Shown in pieces: positions 44,169-52,719 of a stretch of 64,000 bases of DNA. The translations under genes were made by a program, and so were the position numbers. Numbering within the stretch: the stretch's first letter is position 1; each line of letters starts with the position of its first letter. The stretch is from positions 806,001 to 870,000 of the forward strand of contig NZ_JAERQJ010000003.1 of NCBI RefSeq assembly GCF_016735115.1, read 5' to 3'. The notes beneath the pieces are model-generated. The model saw only the letters and a program-made list of their open reading frames with translations. It made no database searches and had not been told where the DNA came from. The DNA comes from Aquimarina mytili (GTDB lineage: Bacteria > Bacteroidota > Bacteroidia > Flavobacteriales > Flavobacteriaceae).

Positions 44169-44200
44169 TTATGTCTAATATTAAATAACTTATGTTAAAT
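44169..44200 (+). promoter_or_regulatory. Paired direct repeat, candidate LytTR site (copy B)
   Basis: TTATGTCTAAT (44169-44179) and TTATGTTAAAT (44190-44200): same two half-sites, same 21-bp period, and the same 153-bp distance (first base to ATG) as copy A. The similarity continues downstream (ATTAACATAAAT-like and CTTTGATATAAA), where the promoter should be. Confidence 0.62.
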
Positions 44201-44321
44201 ACGAAATTCACCATTAACATAAATACTATAAATGTATGCAGAATACTTCTACCCTTTGATATAAAAAAGATCCTGATCTTAGTAATCTTATCTACATTTA
44301 AATGAACCTAAATGTATAAAC

Positions 44322-45326
44322 ATGCAATCAATCCCGTCTTTTGCAATCATTATTTTATTTAGTATTGGTTTTATTTTTAAAGTACCAGCCCAAAATTTAA
44401 ATAATAGTAACATTGCGTTTACCGTTCCTGAAAAAGATTTACTTCCGGAAAGTATCGCATACGATTCAATCAAAAACGAATTCTATATAGGGAGTACCAG
44501 AAAAGGAAAAATCATTAAGATTTCAAAAGACGGTTTACAAAAGGATTTTATCTTACCAAAACAAGCCGGGTTATGGATGATTATAGGAATCAAAATTGAT
44601 GCAAATCGTCGTCATCTTTGGGTCTGTAGCTCTGGCGGAGATAACCTGATAGGATATACCCGAAAGGATGATAAAGAAGGAAGACCTTCGGGTATTTTTA
44701 AATTCAACCTAGATACCGGTAAGCTGATTAAAAAATACGTTTTAGATATCCCCGGAGAAGTTCATTTTTTTAATGATTTAGAGATCACCAAAAGTGGAGA
44801 TGTGTATATCACCCACATGTTTTCTGAGCATGCGTTATACAAAATTGCACAAGACAATGATCAGTTAAAAAAAGTTATGGTATTTGACGATATTAAGTAT
44901 CCCAATGGATTAGCATTATCAAATGATGAAGCCAAACTCTACATCGCACACTCTGATGGAATTTCTGTTATGGATTTGGCTGATAAAAACATCAATATCA
45001 TTGGGCTGCCAGAAGGACTAAAAATTGCTCGTAAAGAAAGTATCGATGGTCTATATTTTTACGACAACTCTCTTATTGGAATTCAACCCGATATCAATAC
45101 CGTACAACAGCTAGTCATGAACAAATCTGGCACAGAAATTATTGAAGCCCGGCCCTTAGAAATAAATCATCCCATGATGAATAACCCGACCACTGGAGAA
45201 CTAGTAAACGACATGTTTTACTATGTTGCCAATGCTCAATTTGGAAGTTTTAATGAGGATGGATCTCTATTTTCAAAAGAAAAACTATACGAAGTCTGTA
45301 TTCTAAAATTGCACTTAAAAAAGTAA
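44322..45326 (+). CDS. Secreted SMP-30/gluconolactonase-like beta-propeller protein
   Basis: A 334-residue protein with a Sec signal peptide (FAIIILFSIGFIFKVPAQ). The mature part is a six-bladed propeller of the SMP-30/strictosidine-synthase-like family: LLPESIAYDSIKNEFYIGSTRKGKI, VHFFNDLEITKSGDVYITHMF, YPNGLALSNDEAKLYIAHS and IDGLYFYDNSLIGIQ. Enzymes of the family are lactonases; a catalytic Ca ligand set is likely but not checked. It precedes an ankyrin protein and a small membrane protein on the same strand, and the intergenic stretch holds an 11-mer triplicate. Confidence 0.88.
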   Translation: MQSIPSFAIIILFSIGFIFKVPAQNLNNSNIAFTVPEKDLLPESIAYDSIKNEFYIGSTRKGKIIKISKDGLQKDFILPKQAGLWMIIGIKIDANRRHLWVCSSGGDNLIGYTRKDDKEGRPSGIFKFNLDTGKLIKKYVLDIPGEVHFFNDLEITKSGDVYITHMFSEHALYKIAQDNDQLKKVMVFDDIKYPNGLALSNDEAKLYIAHSDGISVMDLADKNINIIGLPEGLKIARKESIDGLYFYDNSLIGIQPDINTVQQLVMNKSGTEIIEARPLEINHPMMNNPTTGELVNDMFYYVANAQFGSFNEDGSLFSKEKLYEVCILKLHLKK

Positions 45327-45358
45327 TCATCAATCAATCATCAATCAATCATCAATCA
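45326..45358. repeat. 11-mer tandem repeat (3 x ATCATCAATCA)
   Basis: Three perfect copies start on the last base of the propeller gene's stop codon and run towards the ankyrin gene. Like the heptamer array at 17391 it is a slippage-prone short array, and may alter spacing to the next start. Confidence 0.88.
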
Positions 45359-45371
45359 AAAAACGAACATC

Positions 45372-45878
45372 ATGAATAGAAAGCAATTTTTAACAGCTGG
45401 TATTACAACAACAGGGTTTTTAGTTGTATCCCCAACCTCAGCTTTTGCTAATCAAATACAGGATGGGGCTCAATTGGATAAAAAAGTGGTCGCCGAATTT
45501 GTAGGTGCGGGTCACGGAAAAGTTGAAAAAGTAAAAGAACTACTTGAAGAATACCCTACACTCCTTAATGCGGCACACGATTGGAAGCATGGAGATTTCG
45601 AAACTGCCTTAGGAGCTGCAAGTCATGTAGGACATTTAGAATTAGCCCAATATCTAATCGATAAAGGGGCACAAGCCAATATATTCACCGCAGCTCTTTT
45701 TGGCAGAATCGATATCATAAAACCCATGTTAGATCTTTTTCCGAGTGCGCTTCATGCAAAAGGGCCTCATGGATTTACATTATTACATCATGCAAAAAAA
45801 GGAGGCGATACAGCAAAAGAAGTTACTGAGTATCTTACTTCGCTTGGCGCAAAAGAAACCAAAATCGCTTTGTATTAA
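45372..45878 (+). CDS. Exported ankyrin-repeat protein
   Basis: A 168-residue protein with a signal sequence (RKQFLTAGITTTGFLVVSPTSAFA; not a perfect RR motif) followed by about four ankyrin-like repeats: GKVEKVKELLEEYPTLLN, ALGAASHVGHLELAQYLIDKG, FGRIDIIKPMLDLFPSAL and FTLLHHAKKGGDTAKEVTEYL. Probably periplasmic, a protein-binding module. Starts 45 nt after the propeller gene, and its stop codon lies 10 nt before the next ATG. Likely in the same LytTR-controlled group. Confidence 0.82.
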   Translation: MNRKQFLTAGITTTGFLVVSPTSAFANQIQDGAQLDKKVVAEFVGAGHGKVEKVKELLEEYPTLLNAAHDWKHGDFETALGAASHVGHLELAQYLIDKGAQANIFTAALFGRIDIIKPMLDLFPSALHAKGPHGFTLLHHAKKGGDTAKEVTEYLTSLGAKETKIALY

Positions 45879-45888
45879 AAAACACGAT

Positions 45889-46296
45889 ATGAACTTAAAA
45901 AATATATTCTTTTGTATTCTTGGGATCCTTTTAGGTGAAATTGCATTGATTTTATGCACAACAATTGCCCAGGAAGTACTATTCAACGGAGTTAACTCGC
46001 GCTCATCAATAGCTGTTATCGCTTTTGGAGGGTTACTCACTTTTTTAGCTGCAGTTTTTGCTGGGTTAATTTCAAGAATTATCGGGCGTATATATACTAT
46101 TACAATTCCATCGGTAATCAGTTTCTTCATCATTTTAGAAATGACGTATTTAGTTTTTTCTGACATCACTAAAGATCCTGTATGGTTCGATATTCTTGCA
46201 GGAATCGGATTAATTAGTGGGATTTGGATCGGGTATCATTATTTAGAAATCAAAGATTCCTTTCATACTCAAACCTATTATCCCGATCATCTTTAA
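45889..46296 (+). CDS. Small membrane protein (four TM)
   Basis: A 135-residue membrane protein. ATG at 45889 is chosen because it directly precedes the first membrane helix; the open frame extends upstream within the ankyrin gene in another frame. Four hydrophobic segments: IFFCILGILLGEIALILCTTIA, IAVIAFGGLLTFLAAVFAG, ITIPSVISFFIILEMTYLVF and ILAGIGLISGIWIG. Function unknown; YhhN/DUF-like annotation would be a guess. Last gene of the plus-strand run; the terminator at 46306-46348 lies between it and the convergent amidase. Confidence 0.75.
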   Translation: MNLKNIFFCILGILLGEIALILCTTIAQEVLFNGVNSRSSIAVIAFGGLLTFLAAVFAGLISRIIGRIYTITIPSVISFFIILEMTYLVFSDITKDPVWFDILAGIGLISGIWIGYHYLEIKDSFHTQTYYPDHL

Positions 46297-46305
46297 ATAC
46301 ATGAA

Positions 46306-46348
46306 TTAAAAAAATAAAGGTATGGTTTATGTAAAAACCACACCTTTA
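46306..46348 (-). terminator. Terminator of the amidase gene
   Basis: Stem TAAAGGT-TGGTTT / AAACCA-ACCTTTA with one A-C mismatch (46315-46348). Reading on the minus strand, a T-rich run follows (A-rich at 46306-46314 on plus). It lies 18 nt after the amidase stop. Confidence 0.75.
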
Positions 46349-46366
46349 TGCATACACGCTAAAAGC

Positions 46367-48664
46367 TTATTTTTTCATCAACTTAACGGTTTCGCTATAG
46401 GATCCCGAAGAAAGTTTGAAAAGATAGAGCCCCTGAGATAGTTTCTCTACTAATGGTGTGATATCAAGCGTACTTTGACCTTTATCCATATAATCCTTTG
46501 GCATCTTAGCAACAGGTTTACCTTGCATATCAAAAATTGAAATGTCCACCGCTCCATACTGAGGTTGTTTCCATTGTACTACTGCTCTATCTTCTACTTC
46601 ATTAGGATACAGGGTTAGTTTATTAGTGAGATTTTTTGCAAGGAATCTTGAAAAATTCATCGTAATATCAAGATTTCCTGGTGCAGACCAGTTTCCGGCA
46701 TCATCTCTAACCATACTTTTGATTTTTCCGTTAGCAGTTCTAAGATCTTTGGTGTTATTCTGATTTCCGGCAGTAATCAACACACTGTTTGTTGATCTGA
46801 ATTTGTACACTTTGAGATCATCAAAATCGATAGCGGTCTTATTGGTTCGCAGAGAAATAGCTACTCCCGAAGAAATAGGACTACCATCTTTCCAGTTTAA
46901 GAGGTATTCATTGTTTTTCCAAATTTGTATAACCCCGAATGCAGGACTGTAGGTAACTCTATATTTGGCCCAATTATTATCTAAAGAAACATCTGCAATC
47001 GCTCTAAAATAAAGTATATTATTTACGGTTTCATAGATTCTCACTTTATTATCTTCACCACTAAACCATATTAGATACGAATCTCCTCGTTGACTTAATG
47101 TACCATCTGAAGACATGATATGAATTCCGAACTTACGCGGACCAGTTGTAGAATTTACTTTTGCCGCAAATTCGTATAAATAAGGCAATCCCGAATCCTG
47201 AATTAGATATGAGCTCCATTGGGTATTATCTGATGTAGTATTGGATTGACTCAACCTGCCATTTATTACACTCCAGTTTCCTGCTCCCACGTCATAAACT
47301 CCAAAATCCTGTCCGAAGTTTTCATTAAAAAACCCGTTTCTCCTGTTGGCTAAATAACTAGAGCTATATTTTTCTAACACTTGATAATATCGTCTTGTAA
47401 CTCCAACATTATCATTGTCAGAAAAGTTTACGGTAAAATCTCCGGTTTGTGTATTCCCACCAACTGCACTCATAGAAGTTGTAGGAGGAGTTGTATCTGT
47501 AGGTGTTGGTGAACCGCCAGAACACCCATTAGACACTAATAGATTTACTCCGTTTCTAATACCACCTAATGTCGCATATCCTCCATTACCAGGGCATGCC
47601 GAGCAACCCGCATCACGATGTCCTGCAATATGAGTTAACGATCGATTTACAGAATAATGAAAAGAAGATCCCACTGGATTGATATTTTCTTTATCTGCTT
47701 TCCAGGCTAATAAGTTTTTCAATGCTGTTTGGGTGGCAGTCGTAGGAGTAACGGAAGAATAATCTCCTAACATACATACTCCCATGGTATTTCGATTTCT
47801 TCCGCAAAAATGAGCCCCAATCGCATTATCACCTCCTGCTCTTCCTTCATAAATAACTCCATTTGGATCAACCAGAAAATTATATCCTATGTCTGACCAT
47901 CCGTTTCCATTGATATGGAAATTTTGAACAGAACGCACTCTAGCCGCCCAATCGCTACTGGTATTCGATCCGAACTCGTGATGTATGATAAGATGTGACA
48001 CAGTAGATGTCGCTGCTCCGCCTCTTGGAATAGCCCCCCATTGGCTTCTACTCACAACCGATGGTCTGGAGCATGCTGCTTTTGCCGCTTTTTGTGTGGC
48101 ACTTTCTTTAATTTGTTTTTGAATTTTCTTAGACGTTTCTCCCGGGCTATACTGAAATAATTGAATATTTGAGATCGATATTGGTGATGTTTCTCCAGTA
48201 AAAGAAGCCTTGTATTGAATATACTTTACTTTTTTGTCCAAAAACTCCATCTTAGAAGCGATACGTTCACTGGTTTGTTCATGATGTCCATCAAAAATTG
48301 TTGGTTTCCAATCTGACCAAGATTTTCCATTTCTAGAGGTTCGATAGCTAAGATTAAATTTAGTATAATCGAGATGCTGTCCCTTCCAAATGGTGTATGC
48401 AGAGATAAAGGGTTTTGGTCTTTTTAGGTCAATTTTTATAGGTTTAAGAACCAGTTCAGGAACTTCTCGTGTCTTTTCCTGAAGTTCGAGCCCATTAGAT
48501 TTCGAAACAAATGCTGTATTAGACACTAAAGCATTTTGATTGGCGAGATCAATGTTAAAGGTAGTTGTGCCTTCTCCTTTAAAAACATGCCGCTGTTGTT
48601 GTGCTTGAATGGTAAGCGCAAAAAACAGGCAACATAGTACCATTGGTAATACATAGTTTTTCAT
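46367..48664 (-). CDS. T9SS-exported N-acetylmuramoyl-L-alanine amidase (PGRP-like)
   Basis: A 765-residue exported enzyme. ATG at 48664 (MKNYVLPMVLCCLFFALTIQAQ) gives a clean signal peptide; the frame extends further upstream without reason. An N-terminal beta region (FIYSAYTIWKGQHLDYTKFNLS-like) precedes an Amidase_2/PGRP domain around residues 190-370: SRSQWGA, LIIHHEF (zinc His), DIGYNFLVDPNGVIYEGR, and AGHRDAGCSACPG with zinc-ligand His and Cys. It cleaves the amide between MurNAc and L-Ala in peptidoglycan. A HYR-like linker, a LamG/laminin-like region and a T9SS type A tail (TLYPNEVEDRAVV, ISIFDMQGKPV) follow. Being exported by T9SS, it probably acts on other bacteria or in cell-wall remodelling; inference. 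Confidence 0.92.
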   Translation of the reverse strand: MKNYVLPMVLCCLFFALTIQAQQQRHVFKGEGTTTFNIDLANQNALVSNTAFVSKSNGLELQEKTREVPELVLKPIKIDLKRPKPFISAYTIWKGQHLDYTKFNLSYRTSRNGKSWSDWKPTIFDGHHEQTSERIASKMEFLDKKVKYIQYKASFTGETSPISISNIQLFQYSPGETSKKIQKQIKESATQKAAKAACSRPSVVSRSQWGAIPRGGAATSTVSHLIIHHEFGSNTSSDWAARVRSVQNFHINGNGWSDIGYNFLVDPNGVIYEGRAGGDNAIGAHFCGRNRNTMGVCMLGDYSSVTPTTATQTALKNLLAWKADKENINPVGSSFHYSVNRSLTHIAGHRDAGCSACPGNGGYATLGGIRNGVNLLVSNGCSGGSPTPTDTTPPTTSMSAVGGNTQTGDFTVNFSDNDNVGVTRRYYQVLEKYSSSYLANRRNGFFNENFGQDFGVYDVGAGNWSVINGRLSQSNTTSDNTQWSSYLIQDSGLPYLYEFAAKVNSTTGPRKFGIHIMSSDGTLSQRGDSYLIWFSGEDNKVRIYETVNNILYFRAIADVSLDNNWAKYRVTYSPAFGVIQIWKNNEYLLNWKDGSPISSGVAISLRTNKTAIDFDDLKVYKFRSTNSVLITAGNQNNTKDLRTANGKIKSMVRDDAGNWSAPGNLDITMNFSRFLAKNLTNKLTLYPNEVEDRAVVQWKQPQYGAVDISIFDMQGKPVAKMPKDYMDKGQSTLDITPLVEKLSQGLYLFKLSSGSYSETVKLMKK

Positions 48665-48964
48665 AGTTGATGAGTTTGTGTTTATCGAACTAAAATCGTA
48701 AAAAAGTTTGATTTTACCCAAAATATCATCAACTGAATTAAGATTAATTTTCAAAAAATCAACCCCTTAGCCTATAAAAACAGAGGTTTACAGGAATAGT
48801 TAAAAATTGTTATAATATGTTAATTTTTAATTTACTACCTATTTCAGTGGTAGGCATAGCTTTTCAAATTTTCATAAAATTAACCCATTACATAGCCTCC
48901 ATAAACAGATCAGTTAGTCCAGCCGTTAGTATGTATACCTAATGTGAGTGATTAGTTTAAAAAA

Positions 48965-49199
48965 TTATTGTTTATTCTTAAGGTTCTCAATAACCTGGGT
49001 ACTTCCCCAAAAAATATCCACATTATCATAATTGTCTTGGTTTAAGTTTCTATTGAAGAAAAGGTTTTTGCCCGAGATAAAGGTTCTGAATATTTGACAC
49101 AGCACTATCTTTTGATGCCTTTTTTTTAGGATTACAGGCATTCAAAAACATCATTAACACTAATATTTCGGTAAGAATTGTTTTAAAGATCTGTTACAT
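48965..49199 (-). pseudogene. Remnant of a PD40/TolB-like lipoprotein gene
   Basis: Minus strand. After ATG-TAA, the reading [20 protein letters not shown] gives a lipoprotein signal ending in a lipobox Cys, then [23 protein letters not shown], typical of the start of WD40-like/PD40 periplasmic lipoproteins of Bacteroidota (often followed by YLGQKPPG). The frame then shifts and continues as [28 protein letters not shown] and a stop, matching the usual C-terminus of the same family (NRNDNYGNDIYWVDAK-type). The intact gene would be about 300 codons; most of the middle is missing. Nonsense at codon 2 and the frameshift mark decay. Confidence 0.6.
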
Positions 49200-49404
49200 A
49201 ATTATCTCTAGATTCTGATTACAAATATGGATTTGAATTGGGGTTTTGTATATTACTAACTGTTTGCCTATACATCACCTTGAAATTAAACATACTACCT
49301 TTCGTATTGTAAAATACAAAATAAACAGAATAGCGATTCAAGTTTATCTTAAATCGCTATTAATGATGCATTACTTTGTTGTAGGTGATAACGTATTTGT
49401 ATCA

Positions 49405-49848
49405 CTAACTTGGATTATATCCTATTTGTTGAAACCAATCCCAATTATCCCAATAAGAGGTTATTCTTTCTATTAATCCATCATCGTTTATGTTGAGAAT
49501 AAATAAATGTTCAACGTTATAATATTTTCCTTTACTTGGTATTCCAAGGATTTCTTTTTCTTGAGTTCCACCAATAAATACCTGCACTATTGCATTTCCT
49601 TGGTTATCAATTGAGATGTTTTTCACATCATTTGTAAGGTCTGGAAAAGATCCAATCAAAGCAGTAGCTATATCTGCCCAAGTAGTACCTTCCTCTCCTT
49701 TTATTTTTCCTATTCCGTTTTCACCAAGTGGAATGTAACGGAATGTTCCTTCTTTGCTCGCTAGTGAAATCGCCTTTTTAATGTCTTGATTTTTATAGGC
49801 TCTAAAGAATTCTTCAGCGACTTTTTTTCTATTTTCTATAGTTTTCAT
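49405..49848 (-). CDS. SnoaL-like/ester cyclase domain protein
   Basis: A 147-residue NTF2-fold protein: NRKKVAEEFFRAYKNQDIKKAISLASKEGTFRY, GTTWADIATALIGSFPDLTNDVKNI, VEHLFILNINDDGLIERITSYWDNWDWF. This is the SnoaL-like aldol/ester cyclase or NTF2-like small enzyme family; the catalytic activity cannot be verified. No signal peptide. It lies 27 nt after the DJ-1-like gene. Confidence 0.82.
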   Translation of the reverse strand: MKTIENRKKVAEEFFRAYKNQDIKKAISLASKEGTFRYIPLGENGIGKIKGEEGTTWADIATALIGSFPDLTNDVKNISIDNQGNAIVQVFIGGTQEKEILGIPSKGKYYNVEHLFILNINDDGLIERITSYWDNWDWFQQIGYNPS

Positions 49849-49875
49849 TTTAATATGTTTTAAAAGTTATATTTA

Positions 49876-50577
49876 TTATTTGACTACTGTTAATTCAATT
49901 GTTCTTTGTGCTGCCGAGACAGAAGATTGTGGATTTTGACCCGTTATTAAATTTCCATCTTCGATCACAAAGTCTGACCAATCTTCTCCTTTTACATAAA
50001 TAGCTCCTTCTTCTACAAGGGCATCTTCTAATAGAAATGGAACAACCTGAGTTAGACCAACAGCTTCTTCCTCAGAATTTGTGAAAGATGTTACTCTTTT
50101 TCCTTTGACAAATGAGTTTCCAGATTCGTTTTTCACTCCTTTTAAGGCAACAACTCCATGACATACCAATCCTATAGGTTTTTCTTTTTTGTCAAATTCA
50201 TTAATTAATTGAGCTACCTCATTATTATCTCCTAAATCCCACATTGGACCATGTCCTCCGGGAAAGAACAAGATATCGAAGTTGGCTGGATCGATCTCGG
50301 TAATCTTTTTGGTGTTTTTAATAGAAGAAAGCGCCGCTTCATCTTTGTAAAATCTTTTAGTGAATTCAGTTTGCCATTCTTCTAATTCACTTTTTGGGTC
50401 TAAAGGAATTTCTCCTCCTTTAATAGATGCCAGGGTTACCGAAGCGTCTTGATCTAAGTATCGATAGTATGGTCCAGCTAATTCTTCCAGCCACACTCCT
50501 GTCTTTTCTCCTGTATTACCTAATTGATTATGAGAGGTTGTTACGATAAGTACATTTAAATTTTTCATCTTTTGCAT
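49876..50577 (-). CDS. DJ-1/PfpI type 1 glutamine amidotransferase-like protein (Hsp31 type)
   Basis: A 233-residue (or 230, if ATG at 50568 is used) class I glutamine amidotransferase-like fold. ILFFPGGHGPMWDLGDN and the nucleophile elbow LVCHGVVAL with a catalytic Cys match the Hsp31/YDR533C group, which act as glyoxalase III, chaperone or deglycase-like proteins. GLTQVVPFLLEDALVEEGA and VIEDGNLITGQNPQSS are conserved C-terminal blocks. It lies between the SnoaL-like and Crp genes, all on the minus strand; a detoxification role for carbonyls is a family-based inference. Confidence 0.88.
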   Translation of the reverse strand: MQKMKNLNVLIVTTSHNQLGNTGEKTGVWLEELAGPYYRYLDQDASVTLASIKGGEIPLDPKSELEEWQTEFTKRFYKDEAALSSIKNTKKITEIDPANFDILFFPGGHGPMWDLGDNNEVAQLINEFDKKEKPIGLVCHGVVALKGVKNESGNSFVKGKRVTSFTNSEEEAVGLTQVVPFLLEDALVEEGAIYVKGEDWSDFVIEDGNLITGQNPQSSVSAAQRTIELTVVK

Positions 50578-50668
50578 GTTTTGTGATTAATTACATAGCA
50601 AAGATGCGACTCATTTGCACCAAAATTCGTTGATGTGTGTTATGAAAAAATATTGACTTATGTTAAGA

Positions 50669-51247
50669 TTAGCCTTTGACCAGGTTCTTTCTAATTCTTG
50701 ATAGGCTTTCAGGTTTTATTCCTAAATAATTAGCAATCATATAATTAGGAACTCTCTGTTCGAGGTTAGGGTATGTTTTTTGAAAATCTAAATAGCGATC
50801 ACTATTAGATTTATCCAAAGAAGATAGTATTCTGTTTTGTAAAGCAACAAAAGCTGAAGTGAGCTTTATTCTAAAAAAACGGTCAAATTTAGGAACATCA
50901 AGAAATAGGTCTTCAAGATCTTGCTTTTCTATTCCATAAACTACTGATTCTTCAATAGAATCAATATTCAATGTAGCTTTTCCTCCTTCAAAGAAAGCCT
51001 TAAAATCGCTTATCCACCAATTTTCTTTTGCAAACTGCATTATGTGTTCATCTCCATTGTCATCAACTTCATAAGCTTTTAAGCAACCACTAGCAACAAA
51101 ATATTCATACCTGACTAGATCACCTTCTTGTATTAGAAACTGTTTTTTACATAATTTCTTCCTGACTAGAATAGAGGTAAAACGTTCTTTTTCCAAATCA
51201 TTAAGTTGGATAACCTCTTCAATATGTTTCAATATTTCGTCAAACAT
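50669..51247 (-). CDS. Crp/Fnr family transcriptional regulator
   Basis: A 192-residue regulator with the N-terminal cNMP-binding domain (KLCKKQFLIQEGDLVRYEYFVASGCLKAYEVD) and a short C-terminal region (YMIANYLGIKPESLSRIRKNL) that carries the winged-helix recognition helix in the Bacteroidota-type Crp/Fnr proteins. Lacks the Fnr iron-sulphur Cys motif. It is upstream of the DJ-1 and SnoaL genes on the same strand with a 91-nt gap, so it may regulate them; not demonstrated. Confidence 0.88.
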   Translation of the reverse strand: MFDEILKHIEEVIQLNDLEKERFTSILVRKKLCKKQFLIQEGDLVRYEYFVASGCLKAYEVDDNGDEHIMQFAKENWWISDFKAFFEGGKATLNIDSIEESVVYGIEKQDLEDLFLDVPKFDRFFRIKLTSAFVALQNRILSSLDKSNSDRYLDFQKTYPNLEQRVPNYMIANYLGIKPESLSRIRKNLVKG

Positions 51248-51264
51248 AGTTTTTAATACATTTA

Positions 51265-51804
51265 TTATCCAGGATCCTCGCTTCTGTATTCTAATTTAAC
51301 AATTAATTTATTATCATAGTGAAGTACTAGATAATCAGATTCTCCTGCTCCAACAACATAAACAATATTCTCATTCTGATTTTCATAATTTGGTATCTCA
51401 AATCTGTCCCAATTCGTGATTTCTTTCTTTATGTCAAACTCAAGGTCATACGTTTTTGGGTTCTTTGCATCACATGCCCAGCCAGCACCATCATTTTTAA
51501 CCTGTATCTTAATTACAGTATCGATTTGGGTACTTTTCAAATTGTTAGTTTGACCATCTGTTGATCCATCACACCGGTTATCCTCGTGATATATAAATGT
51601 CCAATTATCCACAAAAAATGAGCTGAGATTTTTTCCGTTCTTGAGGTTTTTAACAAATTCTACAGCTCTTACACTTATATCTATTTGTACTTCCGAATTT
51701 GAGTCATTTACAGAATTTGATTTACAATCATTGCTTCTTATAGGGCTAAAGCTTGAAATTAAAGTAGTCAGAAAACTAAGAATAATTAACTTGCTTTTTA
51801 TCAT
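51265..51804 (-). CDS. Secreted hypothetical protein
   Basis: A 179-residue protein with a signal peptide (LIILSFLTTLISSFSPIRS), a Ser/Asn-rich linker and a beta-rich domain with three Cys (NRCDG, GWACDA). No family recognised. It starts 42 nt after the DUF6090 gene stop and ends 17 nt before the Crp gene. Confidence 0.65.
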   Translation of the reverse strand: MIKSKLIILSFLTTLISSFSPIRSNDCKSNSVNDSNSEVQIDISVRAVEFVKNLKNGKNLSSFFVDNWTFIYHEDNRCDGSTDGQTNNLKSTQIDTVIKIQVKNDGAGWACDAKNPKTYDLEFDIKKEITNWDRFEIPNYENQNENIVYVVGAGESDYLVLHYDNKLIVKLEYRSEDPG

Positions 51805-51846
51805 ATTTTTTAGGCTTCGATGTTAGCTCGGAACGTTAAATAGTTA

Positions 51847-52629
51847 CTACTCATCTTTTTTTTGAACAATAGTCTTTGGGTATTGTTTTTCAATAAGTTT
51901 CAATATCTTTTCAGTATTTGTTATTGAGGTTTGGTAATAATGTATTTTGTATATCCTAAACCATAATATTTCGGATATTAGAAATCTGAATTCCTCGTCA
52001 TTTTTTAAACTTTTTGCATCCAAAGGAATATATCCAATTATCTGTTTAATTCCATTTCCAAAACTTCTTGGATAGGTAATTTTTAATGAATCCCCTAGAT
52101 GCAAATCATACTTAATATTTGGGTTTCTGTTTACTTTGAAATTTTTTTTAAGATAAGGGGATAAATAGTCATTAATATCTGGATGCAAATTATTTCCTTT
52201 AGATATTCTTGGAAAATAATTGTTATACACTAATGTAATTAAATCTCTTAATGAGACATTTTTAACAATACTCATTCCAGTATTCTTTAAGTTCTCAAAC
52301 GCTGATGTATTTGGAAAAATGTATTCTTCTTTAGTTGCCCAATAAAAATCCATGAGTAAGGAGTCGCTACTAATACTGTCAGTATCCAAAAACTTTTGAA
52401 TTTTTAATTGACTTTTAAGTGAGTTTTTATGGAGTTCTATATCATTTTTTAGATCAACCAAATTATCATTTAACTCAAAATATATTTGGGAAATAATTTC
52501 TTTTTCAGTCTTTCTTTTTTCGATTTCATCTCCCCAATTTGTTAAATAAAATGCGATTAAAACACCAATAACAATGATGATGATTTCAATCAAATACTTA
52601 TAAATATGCTTTTTTTGTACTTTATTCAT
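51847..52629 (-). CDS. DUF6090 family membrane protein
   Basis: A 260-residue protein with one N-terminal membrane helix (IIIIVIGVLIAFYLTNWG) followed by a helical segment (KRKTEKEIISQIYFELNDNLVDLKNDI), the hallmark of DUF6090, common in multiple copies in Flavobacteriaceae accessory regions. The C-terminal two thirds are mixed helix/strand. Function unknown; the gene is one of the accessory genes of the minus-strand run. Confidence 0.85.
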   Translation of the reverse strand: MNKVQKKHIYKYLIEIIIIVIGVLIAFYLTNWGDEIEKRKTEKEIISQIYFELNDNLVDLKNDIELHKNSLKSQLKIQKFLDTDSISSDSLLMDFYWATKEEYIFPNTSAFENLKNTGMSIVKNVSLRDLITLVYNNYFPRISKGNNLHPDINDYLSPYLKKNFKVNRNPNIKYDLHLGDSLKITYPRSFGNGIKQIIGYIPLDAKSLKNDEEFRFLISEILWFRIYKIHYYQTSITNTEKILKLIEKQYPKTIVQKKDE

Positions 52630-52719
52630 TTAAATTATTCTCTAAGATGTCTTTTACGATGCGTTTTTGCTTCTCAAAAGAAGAATATGCAATATACAAA
52701 TTGTCGTATGTATGTTTTT

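Noticed and set aside
49246-49476. Plus-strand 76-codon frame near the pseudogene
   Set aside because: No signal, no family pattern, overlaps the 3' end of the SnoaL-like gene on the opposite strand; probably chance.
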